A stretch of 38,697 nt of DNA from Bacillota bacterium (GTDB lineage Bacteria; Bacillota; Clostridia; Oscillospirales; Ruminococcaceae): NCBI GenBank assembly GCA_023413185.1, contig JAEZQD010000046.1, positions 1 through 38,697 on the forward strand, given 5' to 3'. Shown piece by piece: positions 21,461-30,330 of this stretch. The notes under the pieces were generated by a model. It did no database searches. It had not been told where the DNA came from and saw nothing but the letters and a program-made list of their open reading frames with translations. How positions within the stretch are numbered: position 1 is the stretch's first letter; each line of letters starts with the position of its first letter. The position numbers and the translations under genes were made by a program.

Positions 21461-24400
21461 ATGACTCGTTTTGGATTTGTTACTCGGGTTATGGCGCTTA
21501 TTTTGTGTGTGGCATTTTTGCTTGCCGCCTTTTCGGGCTGTGTGGCTCAATCGGGTGAGGCGCAGCCCACCATCGTTTCGGGCATGAGCATCACGCCGCA
21601 GGACGAGGACGACGCGGGGGTTGCGTATGACTCGGGGTTTTACATCCGCTCGCAGCGCACGTTGTCTAAGCGCGAGCTTGAAAAGGGGCTTACGGTGGAG
21701 CCCGCCGTACCATACGACATCTCCGCCACCGACGACGGCTTTTTCTTAAAGCCCGCCGAACCGCTTGCACCCAACACGGTGTACGCGTTTACCTTTACCG
21801 AGGCGGGGGGGCTTTCGCGCACCTGGGCGGTACAAAGCAGGCGTCCGTTTGAGGTGGTGTACAGCAGCCCTTCGCCCGACGCGGCGGACGTTTGGACCTA
21901 TGCGGGCATCGAGCTGGGCTTCTCCCACCCGGGGGTGGAGCTTGCAGACTACATAGAGGTTAGCCCGACGCTGGATTACAAGGTAGAGAACCGCGGGCGC
22001 ACCGTTGTTGTTTACCCGAACTCCGGCTATAGACCGAACACCCGCTACACGGTCACGGTTAAGAAGGGGCTCAAAAGCCCGCTGGGCGACATTTTGGCGG
22101 AGGACTACCGCCTGTCGTTTACCACCACCGAGCCCGATTACGGTGAATATAATCGTCGCAGCATGCCGGTTTACCTGTACAGCGAGTACAGCGAAACCTT
22201 TTTGCAGGACGATACCCCCGTCATCCGTTTGGGCGTGAACAAGAACGAGGACGGCTCGCTTCCCATCAGGACGGATGTTTCGGTGTCGGTGTCCCGCTTT
22301 AGCGGCAGCGAGGCATACATGCAGGCGCTTACGGGGCGCGATGAGTTTATTAAACGCGGCGGTGACGGGGACGAGTACCGCTGCAGCGAGGACGCACTGG
22401 ACCACTACGTTTCGTTTACCACTCAGTTGCTCGATTATGATTGGAGCTACGGCTATGTGGTGTTGCCCGAGGCGCTGCCCAAGGGCTTTTATGCGGTAAC
22501 CGTCACGACAAAGGACTTTGGCGGCAATGAGTACACGGTACAAAAGCTGTTGCAGATAAGCAACGTTTCGGTATACACGCAGTCGGTAAACGGGCAGACG
22601 CTCGCTTGGCTTAATGACGCACAAAGCGGCTCTGTCATAAAGGGCGCAAACGTCGGGCTGCTCGAGGCAGGCTCCGCCGCGCCCGCGCTGACCGCCGTCA
22701 CCGATTCCTCCGGCATTGCGCAGTTTGCCACCGGCGAAAAAGAGGTGGGCTACCTGTTTGCCAAGATGGACGCCGATAACGAGTATGTAGAACGAATCCC
22801 ACTTTCGGCGGATCAGGAACCGAATATCAACGAGCGGTACTACTCGTTTTTGTTCAAGGACCGGGAACTGTACCTGCCCACCGATACGGTAAAGCTGTGG
22901 GGCAGGCTTGCCCCGCGCGCCGACGGCGCGGTGCTGCCCAAGGCACTCACCCTGCACCTGACCACCGGAAGCTGGTTGGGAGACGAATATGTGCAGGAAA
23001 CAATTGTCCAGGCGCCCGTCACCTTACTGCCCAACGGCAGCTTTACGGCAGAGATTTCGTACGAGTCGCTATCCACCGATTATTACCAGCTGATACTGAT
23101 GGATGAGGAGGAAACGGAGTACTGCTCAAACTCCATCAACGTATATGAATACGAAAAGCCGATCTATCAGTTCTCCGCATTAAGCGGCAAGGAGTTTTAC
23201 ACCGCCGACGACACGGTGGACTACTTAGTAGGCGCACAGTTTTATAACGGCACCCCCGTACCGGGCATGACGTTTGAGACAACGCTTAACGAAAAGCCCT
23301 ACTCCCTTGTAACCGATTCGTTGGGCAAGGCGACGCTGCGCGTCAACGAGGACGGGCATTTCTTTGACGACCAAACCTCCTGGATGCCCTATACCCTGAC
23401 CGCCTACCTGTCCTCTACGGGGCTGGAGGACCAGCAGTACTACCTGTCGCCATCGGCGGTCATATTCCCCCGCGACATCATGCTGACCACCAAACGGCAG
23501 CAAGACGGCTTTGAAAAGAAGCTTACCCTGTATACAAACCGCGTGGATACAAGTAAAATCAGCCGCAGAGACGAGATTTTCGAAGACTACCCAAGTAGCT
23601 TCAAGGGCTCGTCGGTCAACATCCCCGTCGATGTCGCCGTGTACCGGGTGGATTACCTTAAGGAGCAGTACTCAAGCTACTACAACCCCGTTGATAAGCG
23701 CACGGTGCCGGTGTACAACTACACACGAAAAGAGACGCTGACCAAGCGGTATACCGTAAGCACCGTAAACGGAACGGCGGTGCTGAGCGACCTGCCAAAC
23801 CCCACAAACAACGAGCAGTTTTACCGCATCGAGCTTACCTACAAGGACACCAAGGGCAGAACGGTGGTGGACACGGAGTATTACGGCTACTACGAAGAGC
23901 TGTACCAAACAAGCGAACTGAAAAGCTACCGCTTTGCAAACGACAAGAAGACGCAATACGAAGGCCTGATGCCTTATTGGTACAATCCCTACGGCGGTTA
24001 CGAGGCAAGCTACGCCTTAGGCGAAACGGTTCGCATCAGCCTGCTTGAAAACGCTGCGCCCGTAACCGGGGGTACCATGCTGTATACCCTGGTGCAGGAC
24101 GGCATTGAAAAAAGCGGGGTGAGCGATACCGCGTCTGTTTCGTTTACCCAAAGCGAGCAGTACCTGCCCAACCTCACGGTGGTGGGCGCGTACTTTGACG
24201 GGCGGCACATCTACCCCGTCGATTCCTGCCGCGTAACGTTTGATACCGCCGAGCGCGCCGTAAAGCTGAGCGCCGTGCCCGATAAAAAGCAGTATAAGCC
24301 CGGGGATACCGTGCAGCTAGCCATCACCGCCGCCGACCGCAGCGGCAAGCCCGTGGCGGCGGATATCGCGATAAGCGTGGTAGACGAGGCGTTGTTCTCG

Positions 24401-26584
24401 GTATCCGACCAGAGCATCGACCCGCTTTCTACATTGTACCAAAGCGTGTTTTCTTACAATATCACCTCGTTTGCGTCGTACAATCAGTACAATTTTAACC
24501 GCGGCGGAGAGGGCGGAAAGGGCGGCGGAGACGGCGCCCCCCCAACAGGCGGCGGTGACATCGACAAACGCGATAACTTTTTGGATACCGCCGCGTTTGC
24601 AGTGGCAAAAACCGACCAAACCGGCAAGGCATCCGTTTCGTTTACCCTGCCCGACAACCTCACCTCGTGGCGTATTACCTCTGCCGCCGTCACCGACAAC
24701 CTGTACGCGGGTGCGAATGTCACTAACATCACCACCACGCTGCCGCTGTTTGTGTCGCCGGTTTACAACACAACCTATATCGAGGGCGACTCGGTCGCCT
24801 TTAACCTGCGCGCTTACGGCGACAGCACCGCAAGCGGGGAGGATATCAACTACTCGGTTACCGTGACAGGCAAAAAGAACCAGAAGGAGACCAAAACCCT
24901 CACCCTACCCTCGGGCACAACCACCGCGTCGTTTGATTTTGGCATGCTTGCGGCGGGCGACTACAAGGTGCTGTTTACCGCCCAGTCGGGCAAACACAGC
25001 GATGGCGCGGAGTTCTCGTTTACCGTAAAGCAGAGCGCGCTGGAGATGCCGATAAGCCGCGTGGTAACGCCGGCCGAGGTATCGTCCATCAACGCGCAGA
25101 GGTACCCCGTGTGGCTCGGATTTTATGACAGCCAGTATGGCGAGTACATCAAAACAATCGAACGCCTTGCGGCGCAGTACGGCGAACGCGCCGACCAGCG
25201 CACCGCCGCCACGGTTGCCACCGCACTGCTAAAGGAGTATGCAGACGACGACGCGCTGTCGATCTATGAACTTCCCGAAACCGACTTTACCGATTACCAG
25301 CAGTCTCAGGGCGGGGTAAGGGTGTACTCTTACGACTACCCATACGTACAGCTCACGGCGCGTATGGCTGTGGCCGCCCCCCACCTGTACAACACCGAGA
25401 CGATGGTAAGCTATCTGAATAAATTCATCGAGCGCACCTGGTACGATCAAGGCGAGGTGTGTGCCGCGCTCATGGGGCTTGCCGCCCTAAAGCAGCCGGT
25501 GCTCACCGACGCAAGGGCGATGCTCAAACGCGCGGATTCCTTGAATGATATTGACATCCTGAACCTGTGCCTTGCCCTTGCGTATCTGGGCGACACGGAT
25601 GGTGCGGTAACGGCGTACAACACCCACATCGCGCCCTACCTTGTGACGGGCGAGTACTGGAGCTACTACGATACCGCACTTGCCACCGCAGATAACCCCG
25701 TTTTCACCGAGGACGGCATGGTAATGGAGGAAGGGTCTGGCAAGGGCGATTCCGCGGTCTCCCCCTCAACCCGAATAGGTTCCAACCTGCAGCACACGGC
25801 GCTTATGATGCTGCTCGCCCAGCAAACAGGCTGCGCGGACACCGAGGCACTGCTGCGCTATGTGCGGGAGAACAGCTCGTTTGATGTCTCCACCCTGCTT
25901 GAACAGACGGCGTTTATCACCCGCTTCGTGCCCACCCACACCGATACTGCCGTGGTACGCTTTAACCGCGGGCTGCTGCCCACCACCCTTGAGCTGAAGA
26001 AGGGCGGCATTCGTTATGTTCCGTTTAACAAGAACCAGCTTGCGAAATCCAACATCACCACCGACGGCGACGTGGGCATTGCGGCCATGTTTACGGGGCT
26101 GCCCGACACGCTGAGCACCGCCCCCTCCCCCGAGATTGCCGTTACCAAGTCGATCTCCCGCCCCGACGGCGGTGCGGTGCGCGTCGGCGATACCGCCATG
26201 ATCGCCCTGACGGTGACACTGGGCGATAACGCCCCCACCGGTCACTATGACCTGACGGACTGGATTCCCAGCGCGCTGCGTTATCAGACTATGGGGTACG
26301 GCTCCGAGTTCAGCGCGAACGGCGTTTGGCTCGACTCCCGCGAGGGGCAGCGTCTTACGATGAGTTTCTACCATGACGGCGCCCAAACGCAGGATCTCAC
26401 CGGCGCACCCACGATAGCGGGCACCTACACCTTTACCTACTACGCCCGTTGTGTCACCGAGGGTGACAGCGCGGTGGACTGCACCTATGCGGTACACACC
26501 GCGAGCGGTGCTGTAAACTTCACCCCAAAGAGCACCCTCACCACCAAGGACGGCGCGAAACCGCTTACCCTTTCCTCTAAATAA
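21461..26584 (+). CDS. Giant alpha-2-macroglobulin-family lipoprotein lacking the thioester motif
   Basis: 1707 residues. The signal peptide ends in lipobox FSGC (Cys27). Residues 40-230 hold Ig-like/Big_5 domains (NTVYAFTF, NTRYTVTVKKGL). The middle has repeated macroglobulin beta domains, each starting like YLPTDTVKLWGRL or YKPGDTVQLAI. A glycine-rich stretch at about 1011-1033 falls where A2M proteins carry a flexible, bait-like insertion. The A2M core is at about 1060 (LTSWRITSAAVTD). In thioester members, CxEQ follows at the start of the helical domain; here the matching place reads YGERADQRT (residues 1240-1248), so the reactive Cys is absent. The alpha-toroid and receptor-like end are present. 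Bacterial A2Ms trap proteases or guard the envelope; a thioester-less form resembles E. coli YfaS. A transglutaminase-like lipoprotein follows 33 nt later. Confidence 0.88.
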   Translation: MTRFGFVTRVMALILCVAFLLAAFSGCVAQSGEAQPTIVSGMSITPQDEDDAGVAYDSGFYIRSQRTLSKRELEKGLTVEPAVPYDISATDDGFFLKPAEPLAPNTVYAFTFTEAGGLSRTWAVQSRRPFEVVYSSPSPDAADVWTYAGIELGFSHPGVELADYIEVSPTLDYKVENRGRTVVVYPNSGYRPNTRYTVTVKKGLKSPLGDILAEDYRLSFTTTEPDYGEYNRRSMPVYLYSEYSETFLQDDTPVIRLGVNKNEDGSLPIRTDVSVSVSRFSGSEAYMQALTGRDEFIKRGGDGDEYRCSEDALDHYVSFTTQLLDYDWSYGYVVLPEALPKGFYAVTVTTKDFGGNEYTVQKLLQISNVSVYTQSVNGQTLAWLNDAQSGSVIKGANVGLLEAGSAAPALTAVTDSSGIAQFATGEKEVGYLFAKMDADNEYVERIPLSADQEPNINERYYSFLFKDRELYLPTDTVKLWGRLAPRADGAVLPKALTLHLTTGSWLGDEYVQETIVQAPVTLLPNGSFTAEISYESLSTDYYQLILMDEEETEYCSNSINVYEYEKPIYQFSALSGKEFYTADDTVDYLVGAQFYNGTPVPGMTFETTLNEKPYSLVTDSLGKATLRVNEDGHFFDDQTSWMPYTLTAYLSSTGLEDQQYYLSPSAVIFPRDIMLTTKRQQDGFEKKLTLYTNRVDTSKISRRDEIFEDYPSSFKGSSVNIPVDVAVYRVDYLKEQYSSYYNPVDKRTVPVYNYTRKETLTKRYTVSTVNGTAVLSDLPNPTNNEQFYRIELTYKDTKGRTVVDTEYYGYYEELYQTSELKSYRFANDKKTQYEGLMPYWYNPYGGYEASYALGETVRISLLENAAPVTGGTMLYTLVQDGIEKSGVSDTASVSFTQSEQYLPNLTVVGAYFDGRHIYPVDSCRVTFDTAERAVKLSAVPDKKQYKPGDTVQLAITAADRSGKPVAADIAISVVDEALFSVSDQSIDPLSTLYQSVFSYNITSFASYNQYNFNRGGEGGKGGGDGAPPTGGGDIDKRDNFLDTAAFAVAKTDQTGKASVSFTLPDNLTSWRITSAAVTDNLYAGANVTNITTTLPLFVSPVYNTTYIEGDSVAFNLRAYGDSTASGEDINYSVTVTGKKNQKETKTLTLPSGTTTASFDFGMLAAGDYKVLFTAQSGKHSDGAEFSFTVKQSALEMPISRVVTPAEVSSINAQRYPVWLGFYDSQYGEYIKTIERLAAQYGERADQRTAATVATALLKEYADDDALSIYELPETDFTDYQQSQGGVRVYSYDYPYVQLTARMAVAAPHLYNTETMVSYLNKFIERTWYDQGEVCAALMGLAALKQPVLTDARAMLKRADSLNDIDILNLCLALAYLGDTDGAVTAYNTHIAPYLVTGEYWSYYDTALATADNPVFTEDGMVMEEGSGKGDSAVSPSTRIGSNLQHTALMMLLAQQTGCADTEALLRYVRENSSFDVSTLLEQTAFITRFVPTHTDTAVVRFNRGLLPTTLELKKGGIRYVPFNKNQLAKSNITTDGDVGIAAMFTGLPDTLSTAPSPEIAVTKSISRPDGGAVRVGDTAMIALTVTLGDNAPTGHYDLTDWIPSALRYQTMGYGSEFSANGVWLDSREGQRLTMSFYHDGAQTQDLTGAPTIAGTYTFTYYARCVTEGDSAVDCTYAVHTASGAVNFTPKSTLTTKDGAKPLTLSSK

Positions 26585-26617
26585 TGGGCGAACGAAATAA
26601 CAACACAGGGGACGTTC

Positions 26618-27502
26618 ATGCAACGAATTGTACTAATTTTTACTATAGCCCTAGCCCTTGCGCTGTGCGCGTGTGCGCCAAAATCCCTTGCGACGGTTGA
26701 CCCGGTTTTAGACGGCGCGCCATGCCCAGCAGAGGTTTCTTCCTCGTCGCAGCCGGCATCCTCCGGCGTGTTATCGCCGCAGGATGCGCTGCCTGACCTA
26801 AGCGGGCTGGCACACATCCGCAACTACTATATCTGCTCGGTGATTGACGAGACGCTGCGGGGCATTGTCACCGACGACATGACCGATTACGAAAGACTAA
26901 CCGCCGTGTACCGCCATCTTGTGATTAACACCGCCTTTGTGAACGAGCCGGTGGGTACCGACATCTGGCGGTACCGCGGCGACCCCGACAACCTGCCCAC
27001 CGCGGTTGAGATCCGCAGCATCAGCCCGCTGCTGTTTGGCATCGGCTCGTGCGAGGACTACGCCGCCGCGTTTGTGACGCTGTGCGACCGCATGGGCTTT
27101 GAGGCGCGCTATGTGCCGGGGCTTACCTATTCGGTGGACGGCGTGCTGGTAGACCACGCGTGGGCAATGGTGCGCCTAGACGGGCAGTGGTACCACGCCG
27201 ACCCCCAGCTGGAGGACAACGTGATACGAAACGCGGTGCTGCGCTATCGCTACTTTTTAAAGAGCGACGAGCAGATGAAGACCGACCACCGCTGGGGCAG
27301 TCTGCTCGAAGAACCGGACGAATACGCGCTCTCTCTTCCGCTGTGCGAAAGCGAGCTTGACCCGCCCGCGCAGGAGACGGTAACGCAGCCAGCACGCCCC
27401 GACAAAAAGCAGCTGGAGGGGCGGCTCGCGACGGAAAAGGCCGCCTACCTTACCGCCCACCCGCCCCTTACGGAGCTTACATTACCCACCCTGCCCGAAT
27501 AA
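26618..27502 (+). CDS. Transglutaminase-like lipoprotein
   Basis: 294 residues. The short signal peptide has a lipobox-like LCAC (lipidated Cys19). A Ser/Pro-rich linker follows. The transglutaminase/protease core shows Cys145 in IGSCEDYAAAF, His180 in DHAWAMVRLDGQWYHAD and Asp195 in the same segment: a complete Cys-His-Asp triad. The C-terminal 40 residues are charged and Pro-rich. Such enzymes cleave or cross-link proteins outside the membrane. ATG 26618 follows AGGGGACG. It lies 33 nt after the macroglobulin gene and ends at a strong terminator, so the two are probably one transcript and may act together. Confidence 0.88.
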   Translation: MQRIVLIFTIALALALCACAPKSLATVDPVLDGAPCPAEVSSSSQPASSGVLSPQDALPDLSGLAHIRNYYICSVIDETLRGIVTDDMTDYERLTAVYRHLVINTAFVNEPVGTDIWRYRGDPDNLPTAVEIRSISPLLFGIGSCEDYAAAFVTLCDRMGFEARYVPGLTYSVDGVLVDHAWAMVRLDGQWYHADPQLEDNVIRNAVLRYRYFLKSDEQMKTDHRWGSLLEEPDEYALSLPLCESELDPPAQETVTQPARPDKKQLEGRLATEKAAYLTAHPPLTELTLPTLPE

Positions 27503-27518
27503 TGCGGCAACGCAACAA

Positions 27519-27553
27519 CAGCCCTCCGCCGATGTGTAATCGGCGGAGGGCTG
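27519..27553 (+). terminator. Strong terminator after the transglutaminase-like gene
   Basis: CAGCCCTCCGCCGAT (27519-27533) pairs perfectly over 15 bp with 27539-27553, loop GTGTA, followed by TGTGTCTTTG. Confidence 0.8.
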
Positions 27554-27678
27554 TGTGTCTTTGTAGAGTTTATCTGCACAAAAAGAGAAAAACGCAGGCA
27601 ATGCGTAGGCAACGGTTATGACTGTTCCACTTGCCATAGCACAAAATGATTGACGCTTATTTATAACCAGTCAGGCGC

Positions 27679-28008
27679 GGAAAACCCGCAGGTTTTCCCT
27701 ATGCCAACCGCCGTGCTAATAAAGAGCCAAAAACCGAAGGTTTTCCAAATGCCAACCGTAGGTTGGCTATGCTCCCTACGGCGTGGGGTTTATGATATAT
27801 CTTCCGCTCCTAAATAGGGTGGGTTAGTTTGCGGACGCGCAATGCGCGCCCCTACTTGATTGGCGTTGCGAATAACACCGCAGATTGTAATTAATATGCC
27901 TAATATAACCGGTCTGGGACGGAGCGACGAGGGCGTCGCTCCCTACGGCTGGATTAGATAGAGCCGAAAAGCGAAGGTTTTCCAAATGCCAACCGAAGGT
28001 TGGCAATG
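27679..28008. repeat. Cluster of REP-like palindromic repeats
   Basis: Three related units are visible. 27679-27715 begins with GGAAAACC-CGCA-GGTTTTCC. 27724-27771 and 27961-28008 are 48-nt direct repeats that match at 44 positions, each ending in GCCAACC-N3-GGTTGGC. Between them lie two further palindromes: one around 27831-27855 (CGCGC-AAT-GCGCG core, flanked by CCCCTAC) and GGAGCGACG-AGGG-CGTCGCTCC at 27921-27942, followed by CTACGG. No gene is seen in 27554-28008. These look like mobile or amplified short intergenic repeats; the last copy abuts the end of the convergent GNAT gene. Confidence 0.8.
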
Positions 28009-28869
28009 TTACGCGCGAGAAAGGCTCGGGAACATCGCGCCGCCTGCTACCGGCGCGGGGTTTGTGGTAAACAGGTTATCGTCATAAACACGGTAGCGGC
28101 AGGCAAGCTCATCCTCCCATATCGGGGTAAAGCCCAGCGGCAGTTCCCCCTTCTCGGGGGCGACAAGCCCGCAGACGTCCGCAAGCGACATCGGCGCGCC
28201 GCTGTAATAGTCCAGCAGCACCCCGTCGTGGTAAAACACCAGCAGGTCGCGGCTGAGGTAGTAGAACACACTGTCTTCATACACGCTCGTGCAGTAAAAC
28301 AACACCAGCGCGCGGATGGTGGGTACCAAAAGCCGCTTGGGCGCGGGGATGCCCGTCTCGAGCAGCCGCAGCAGCACCGCAAGGTCGTCCGGGCGGGTTA
28401 CCCTAAGCTTTCGTGGCGGCTCGCCCACAGCGGTACTCTGCCGTGCGCGTCGGTCAAACGACACCAAGCACTGCAGTTCCTCCGTGCGCGTAAAGCCGAA
28501 TTTCGGGTAGAAGTCGAGCACGGTGTCGTTGGCAAACAGGTATACAAACTCCGCGTTCCCCTTGCAGTCCTGCAGCACCGTGTCCATCAGCTGCCTTGCA
28601 TAGCCCCTGCCGCGGTAGGGCTGTGCGGTCATAACCGTGCCAATCATTGCCGCGGTATGGGGCTTTCCGTCATACACCACGGTAACGCGGTTAAGCGACA
28701 CATTGGCGGCAACGCAGCCATCCTCAATGACGGAATAAGGTACATACCGCTCGTCCCAAAACCCCGCCTGATACCACGGCTCAAGCGCCAGCCCGAAGGT
28801 GTCTTTGGCAAGGGTACTCAGCTGCGCGCGCAGGCGGTCATCGTGTTTATAATCTTTTATAATCTGCAC
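28009..28869 (-). CDS. GNAT acetyltransferase with long C-terminal domain
   Basis: 286 residues. GTG 28869 has AAAGGA about 11 nt upstream. The N-terminal half is a GNAT fold: VAANVSLNRVTVVYDG, then acetyl-CoA motif A in AQPYRGRGYARQLMD, and VLDFYPKFGF as motif B. The remaining 140 residues have LLVPTIRALVLFYC and a second alpha/beta part ending in DDNLFTTNPAPVAGG; this long form resembles Eis-like multi-domain GNATs in layout, though sequence similarity was not tested. Substrate unknown. It is last in a three-gene group behind an AraC-type regulator and a DUF3788 protein; its stop codon touches a repeat copy. Confidence 0.88.
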   Translation of the reverse strand: MQIIKDYKHDDRLRAQLSTLAKDTFGLALEPWYQAGFWDERYVPYSVIEDGCVAANVSLNRVTVVYDGKPHTAAMIGTVMTAQPYRGRGYARQLMDTVLQDCKGNAEFVYLFANDTVLDFYPKFGFTRTEELQCLVSFDRRARQSTAVGEPPRKLRVTRPDDLAVLLRLLETGIPAPKRLLVPTIRALVLFYCTSVYEDSVFYYLSRDLLVFYHDGVLLDYYSGAPMSLADVCGLVAPEKGELPLGFTPIWEDELACRYRVYDDNLFTTNPAPVAGGAMFPSLSRA

Positions 28870-28908
28870 GGAAAAGGAGTCCTTTCTGTTTTGTCTTTCC
28901 CTGTTGGT

Positions 28909-29334
28909 TTATGCCTGTGCCCGAATGGCAACCAGCTGCAGTACATCGTTTAAAATCTCCTCGGTTGTGACACATACCATCAGCCATTTTTGCCCCATAC
29001 CACATTGTGTTTCGCGGTACAGCGTTTGCAGGTACTGCGATAACAACGGCAGGGCAAGCTCGGCCCCGGCGCTCTCCCTTTGCCCGATAACAACCAGCGC
29101 GAGAAAATGCCCCTGCATGGGGTACAGCGTACACAGGCTTCTGCCCGCCTTTTTGTACCGCACATTCCACCCGCGCTGCATCGAGCAGCGGCTGTAGTTG
29201 TACTGCGGTGCACAGGCGTAGCCGCCCTGCAGCTTGTCGTTTAACCTATCCCACAGCGGGCTGTTCACATACGCACTGAGCGTTTCGCTGTCGGGGCGGG
29301 TGGTTTCGTCCTCTTTGTTCCACAGCACGTTCAT
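28909..29334 (-). CDS. DUF3788-family protein
   Basis: 141 residues from ATG 29334, preceded by AGGCGGAGC; the longer frame reads back into the regulator gene. The family pattern is clear: SPLWDRLNDKL, then YNYSRCSMQRGWNVRYKKAGRSLCTLYP (written here only to its key residues Cys, Trp and Lys-Lys), then GHFLALVVIGQRE, ending GQKWLMVCVTTEEILNDV. Function is unknown in the family. It lies 26 nt after the AraC/GyrI regulator and 39 nt before the GNAT gene, so all three likely form one transcript. Confidence 0.85.
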   Translation of the reverse strand: MNVLWNKEDETTRPDSETLSAYVNSPLWDRLNDKLQGGYACAPQYNYSRCSMQRGWNVRYKKAGRSLCTLYPMQGHFLALVVIGQRESAGAELALPLLSQYLQTLYRETQCGMGQKWLMVCVTTEEILNDVLQLVAIRAQA

Positions 29335-29360
29335 TTTGCTCCGCCTTTCGTCTTGACACA

Positions 29361-30260
29361 TCAGACTATGGGCATCCACTGCTCCATATAACACCCGTCC
29401 GGCGTGGTATCGAAGTACAGCTCCGCCGCAAAATCGCCGCAGCGGACATCATGCTTCTTCAGCCAACCGCCCATGAACTCCGATGCCAAAAACACCGCTG
29501 AGCCGACGAGCTGTTCAAAATTCTCGGCCTCAAAGCAGCAGCGCACATAGTCGCCGCACGGCAACACAAAGCCGGCATGTTCACCCTTCTCGGTGCCGTC
29601 CTGCACCTCTGCCCCCGCAAAATAGGTGCAAAAGCCGGGGGCTGCGTCGCCCATATACAGTACGCCAAGCTCGTTACCGCCGGGCAGCAGCCCCGGCAGC
29701 TCCGTTTTGCGGCGGTGTAATTCGTCCCAAAGCAGCCCCGCTGTGGATACGCCGGTCGTTGTTCCGCCCGAAAGCTCCTCAAGCGCAACCGCGCCCGATA
29801 CACCGAGGAACATGCGCTCCTTGGTAAGCGTCGTACGCTTTACCTCAACAACGATGCCGTCGGTAATCAGCGGAACATCCTCATCCACCATCACATAGTT
29901 GAGCAGCAGCTCGGGCTTTACAAACTGGTTTAGGCTGCACGGCTCGGCGCGGTACTGCTCCGGTGTTATGCCGTATGCGGTTTTAAATGCGCGGGTAAAC
30001 CCCGCGTGGTCGCAAAAGCCGCATTCCAGTGCAATATCCAGTATTCGCTTGCCTTCTTGCTTTAACATGTCACTTGCCCGCGCCAGTCTGCGCAGCTTTA
30101 TATATTCGCTGACAGGGCATCGTACCAGCCGCGTGAACAAACGCTTAAAATAAAAAGGCGAGAGTGCGGCAATCTCCGAAAGGGTGTCGGGCTTAAGTGG
30201 ATCGGACAGATGGGTCTCGATGTGGTCCAGGGTTTTTTGTATGGCTTCCCATGCGTGCAT
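29361..30260 (-). CDS. AraC-type regulator with GyrI-like effector-binding domain
   Basis: 299 residues. ATG 30260 follows a perfect AAGGAGGT with 7-nt spacing. The N-terminus has two AraC helix-turn-helices: TLSEIAALSPFYFKRLF and ILDIALECGFCDHAGFTRAF with the family signature GITPEQYR. From about residue 120 a GyrI/SOUL-like ligand domain follows (VEVKRTTLTKERMFLG ... HAGFVLPCGDYVRCCF). Rob, SoxS-like and BmrR-type relatives use such domains to sense hydrophobic compounds. It heads the AraC-DUF3788-GNAT group and probably controls it. An extended -10 TGCTATTAT lies about 30 nt upstream without a clear -35. Confidence 0.9.
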   Translation of the reverse strand: MHAWEAIQKTLDHIETHLSDPLKPDTLSEIAALSPFYFKRLFTRLVRCPVSEYIKLRRLARASDMLKQEGKRILDIALECGFCDHAGFTRAFKTAYGITPEQYRAEPCSLNQFVKPELLLNYVMVDEDVPLITDGIVVEVKRTTLTKERMFLGVSGAVALEELSGGTTTGVSTAGLLWDELHRRKTELPGLLPGGNELGVLYMGDAAPGFCTYFAGAEVQDGTEKGEHAGFVLPCGDYVRCCFEAENFEQLVGSAVFLASEFMGGWLKKHDVRCGDFAAELYFDTTPDGCYMEQWMPIV

Positions 30261-30330
30261 AAAAGCACCTCCTTATGGGGTAATAATAGCATAGGACTAC
30301 TGCGGCGCACTTGTCTGTCCGTGCCCTCTT

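Noticed and set aside
21746..22957. 403-codon open frame on the minus strand
   Set aside because: It is antisense to the macroglobulin gene, with no recognisable motif and no ribosome site.
27679..28008. Possible small CRISPR array
   Set aside because: Repeat units are unevenly spaced, differ in sequence, are internally palindromic, and have no uniform spacers or cas genes; REP-like repeats fit better.
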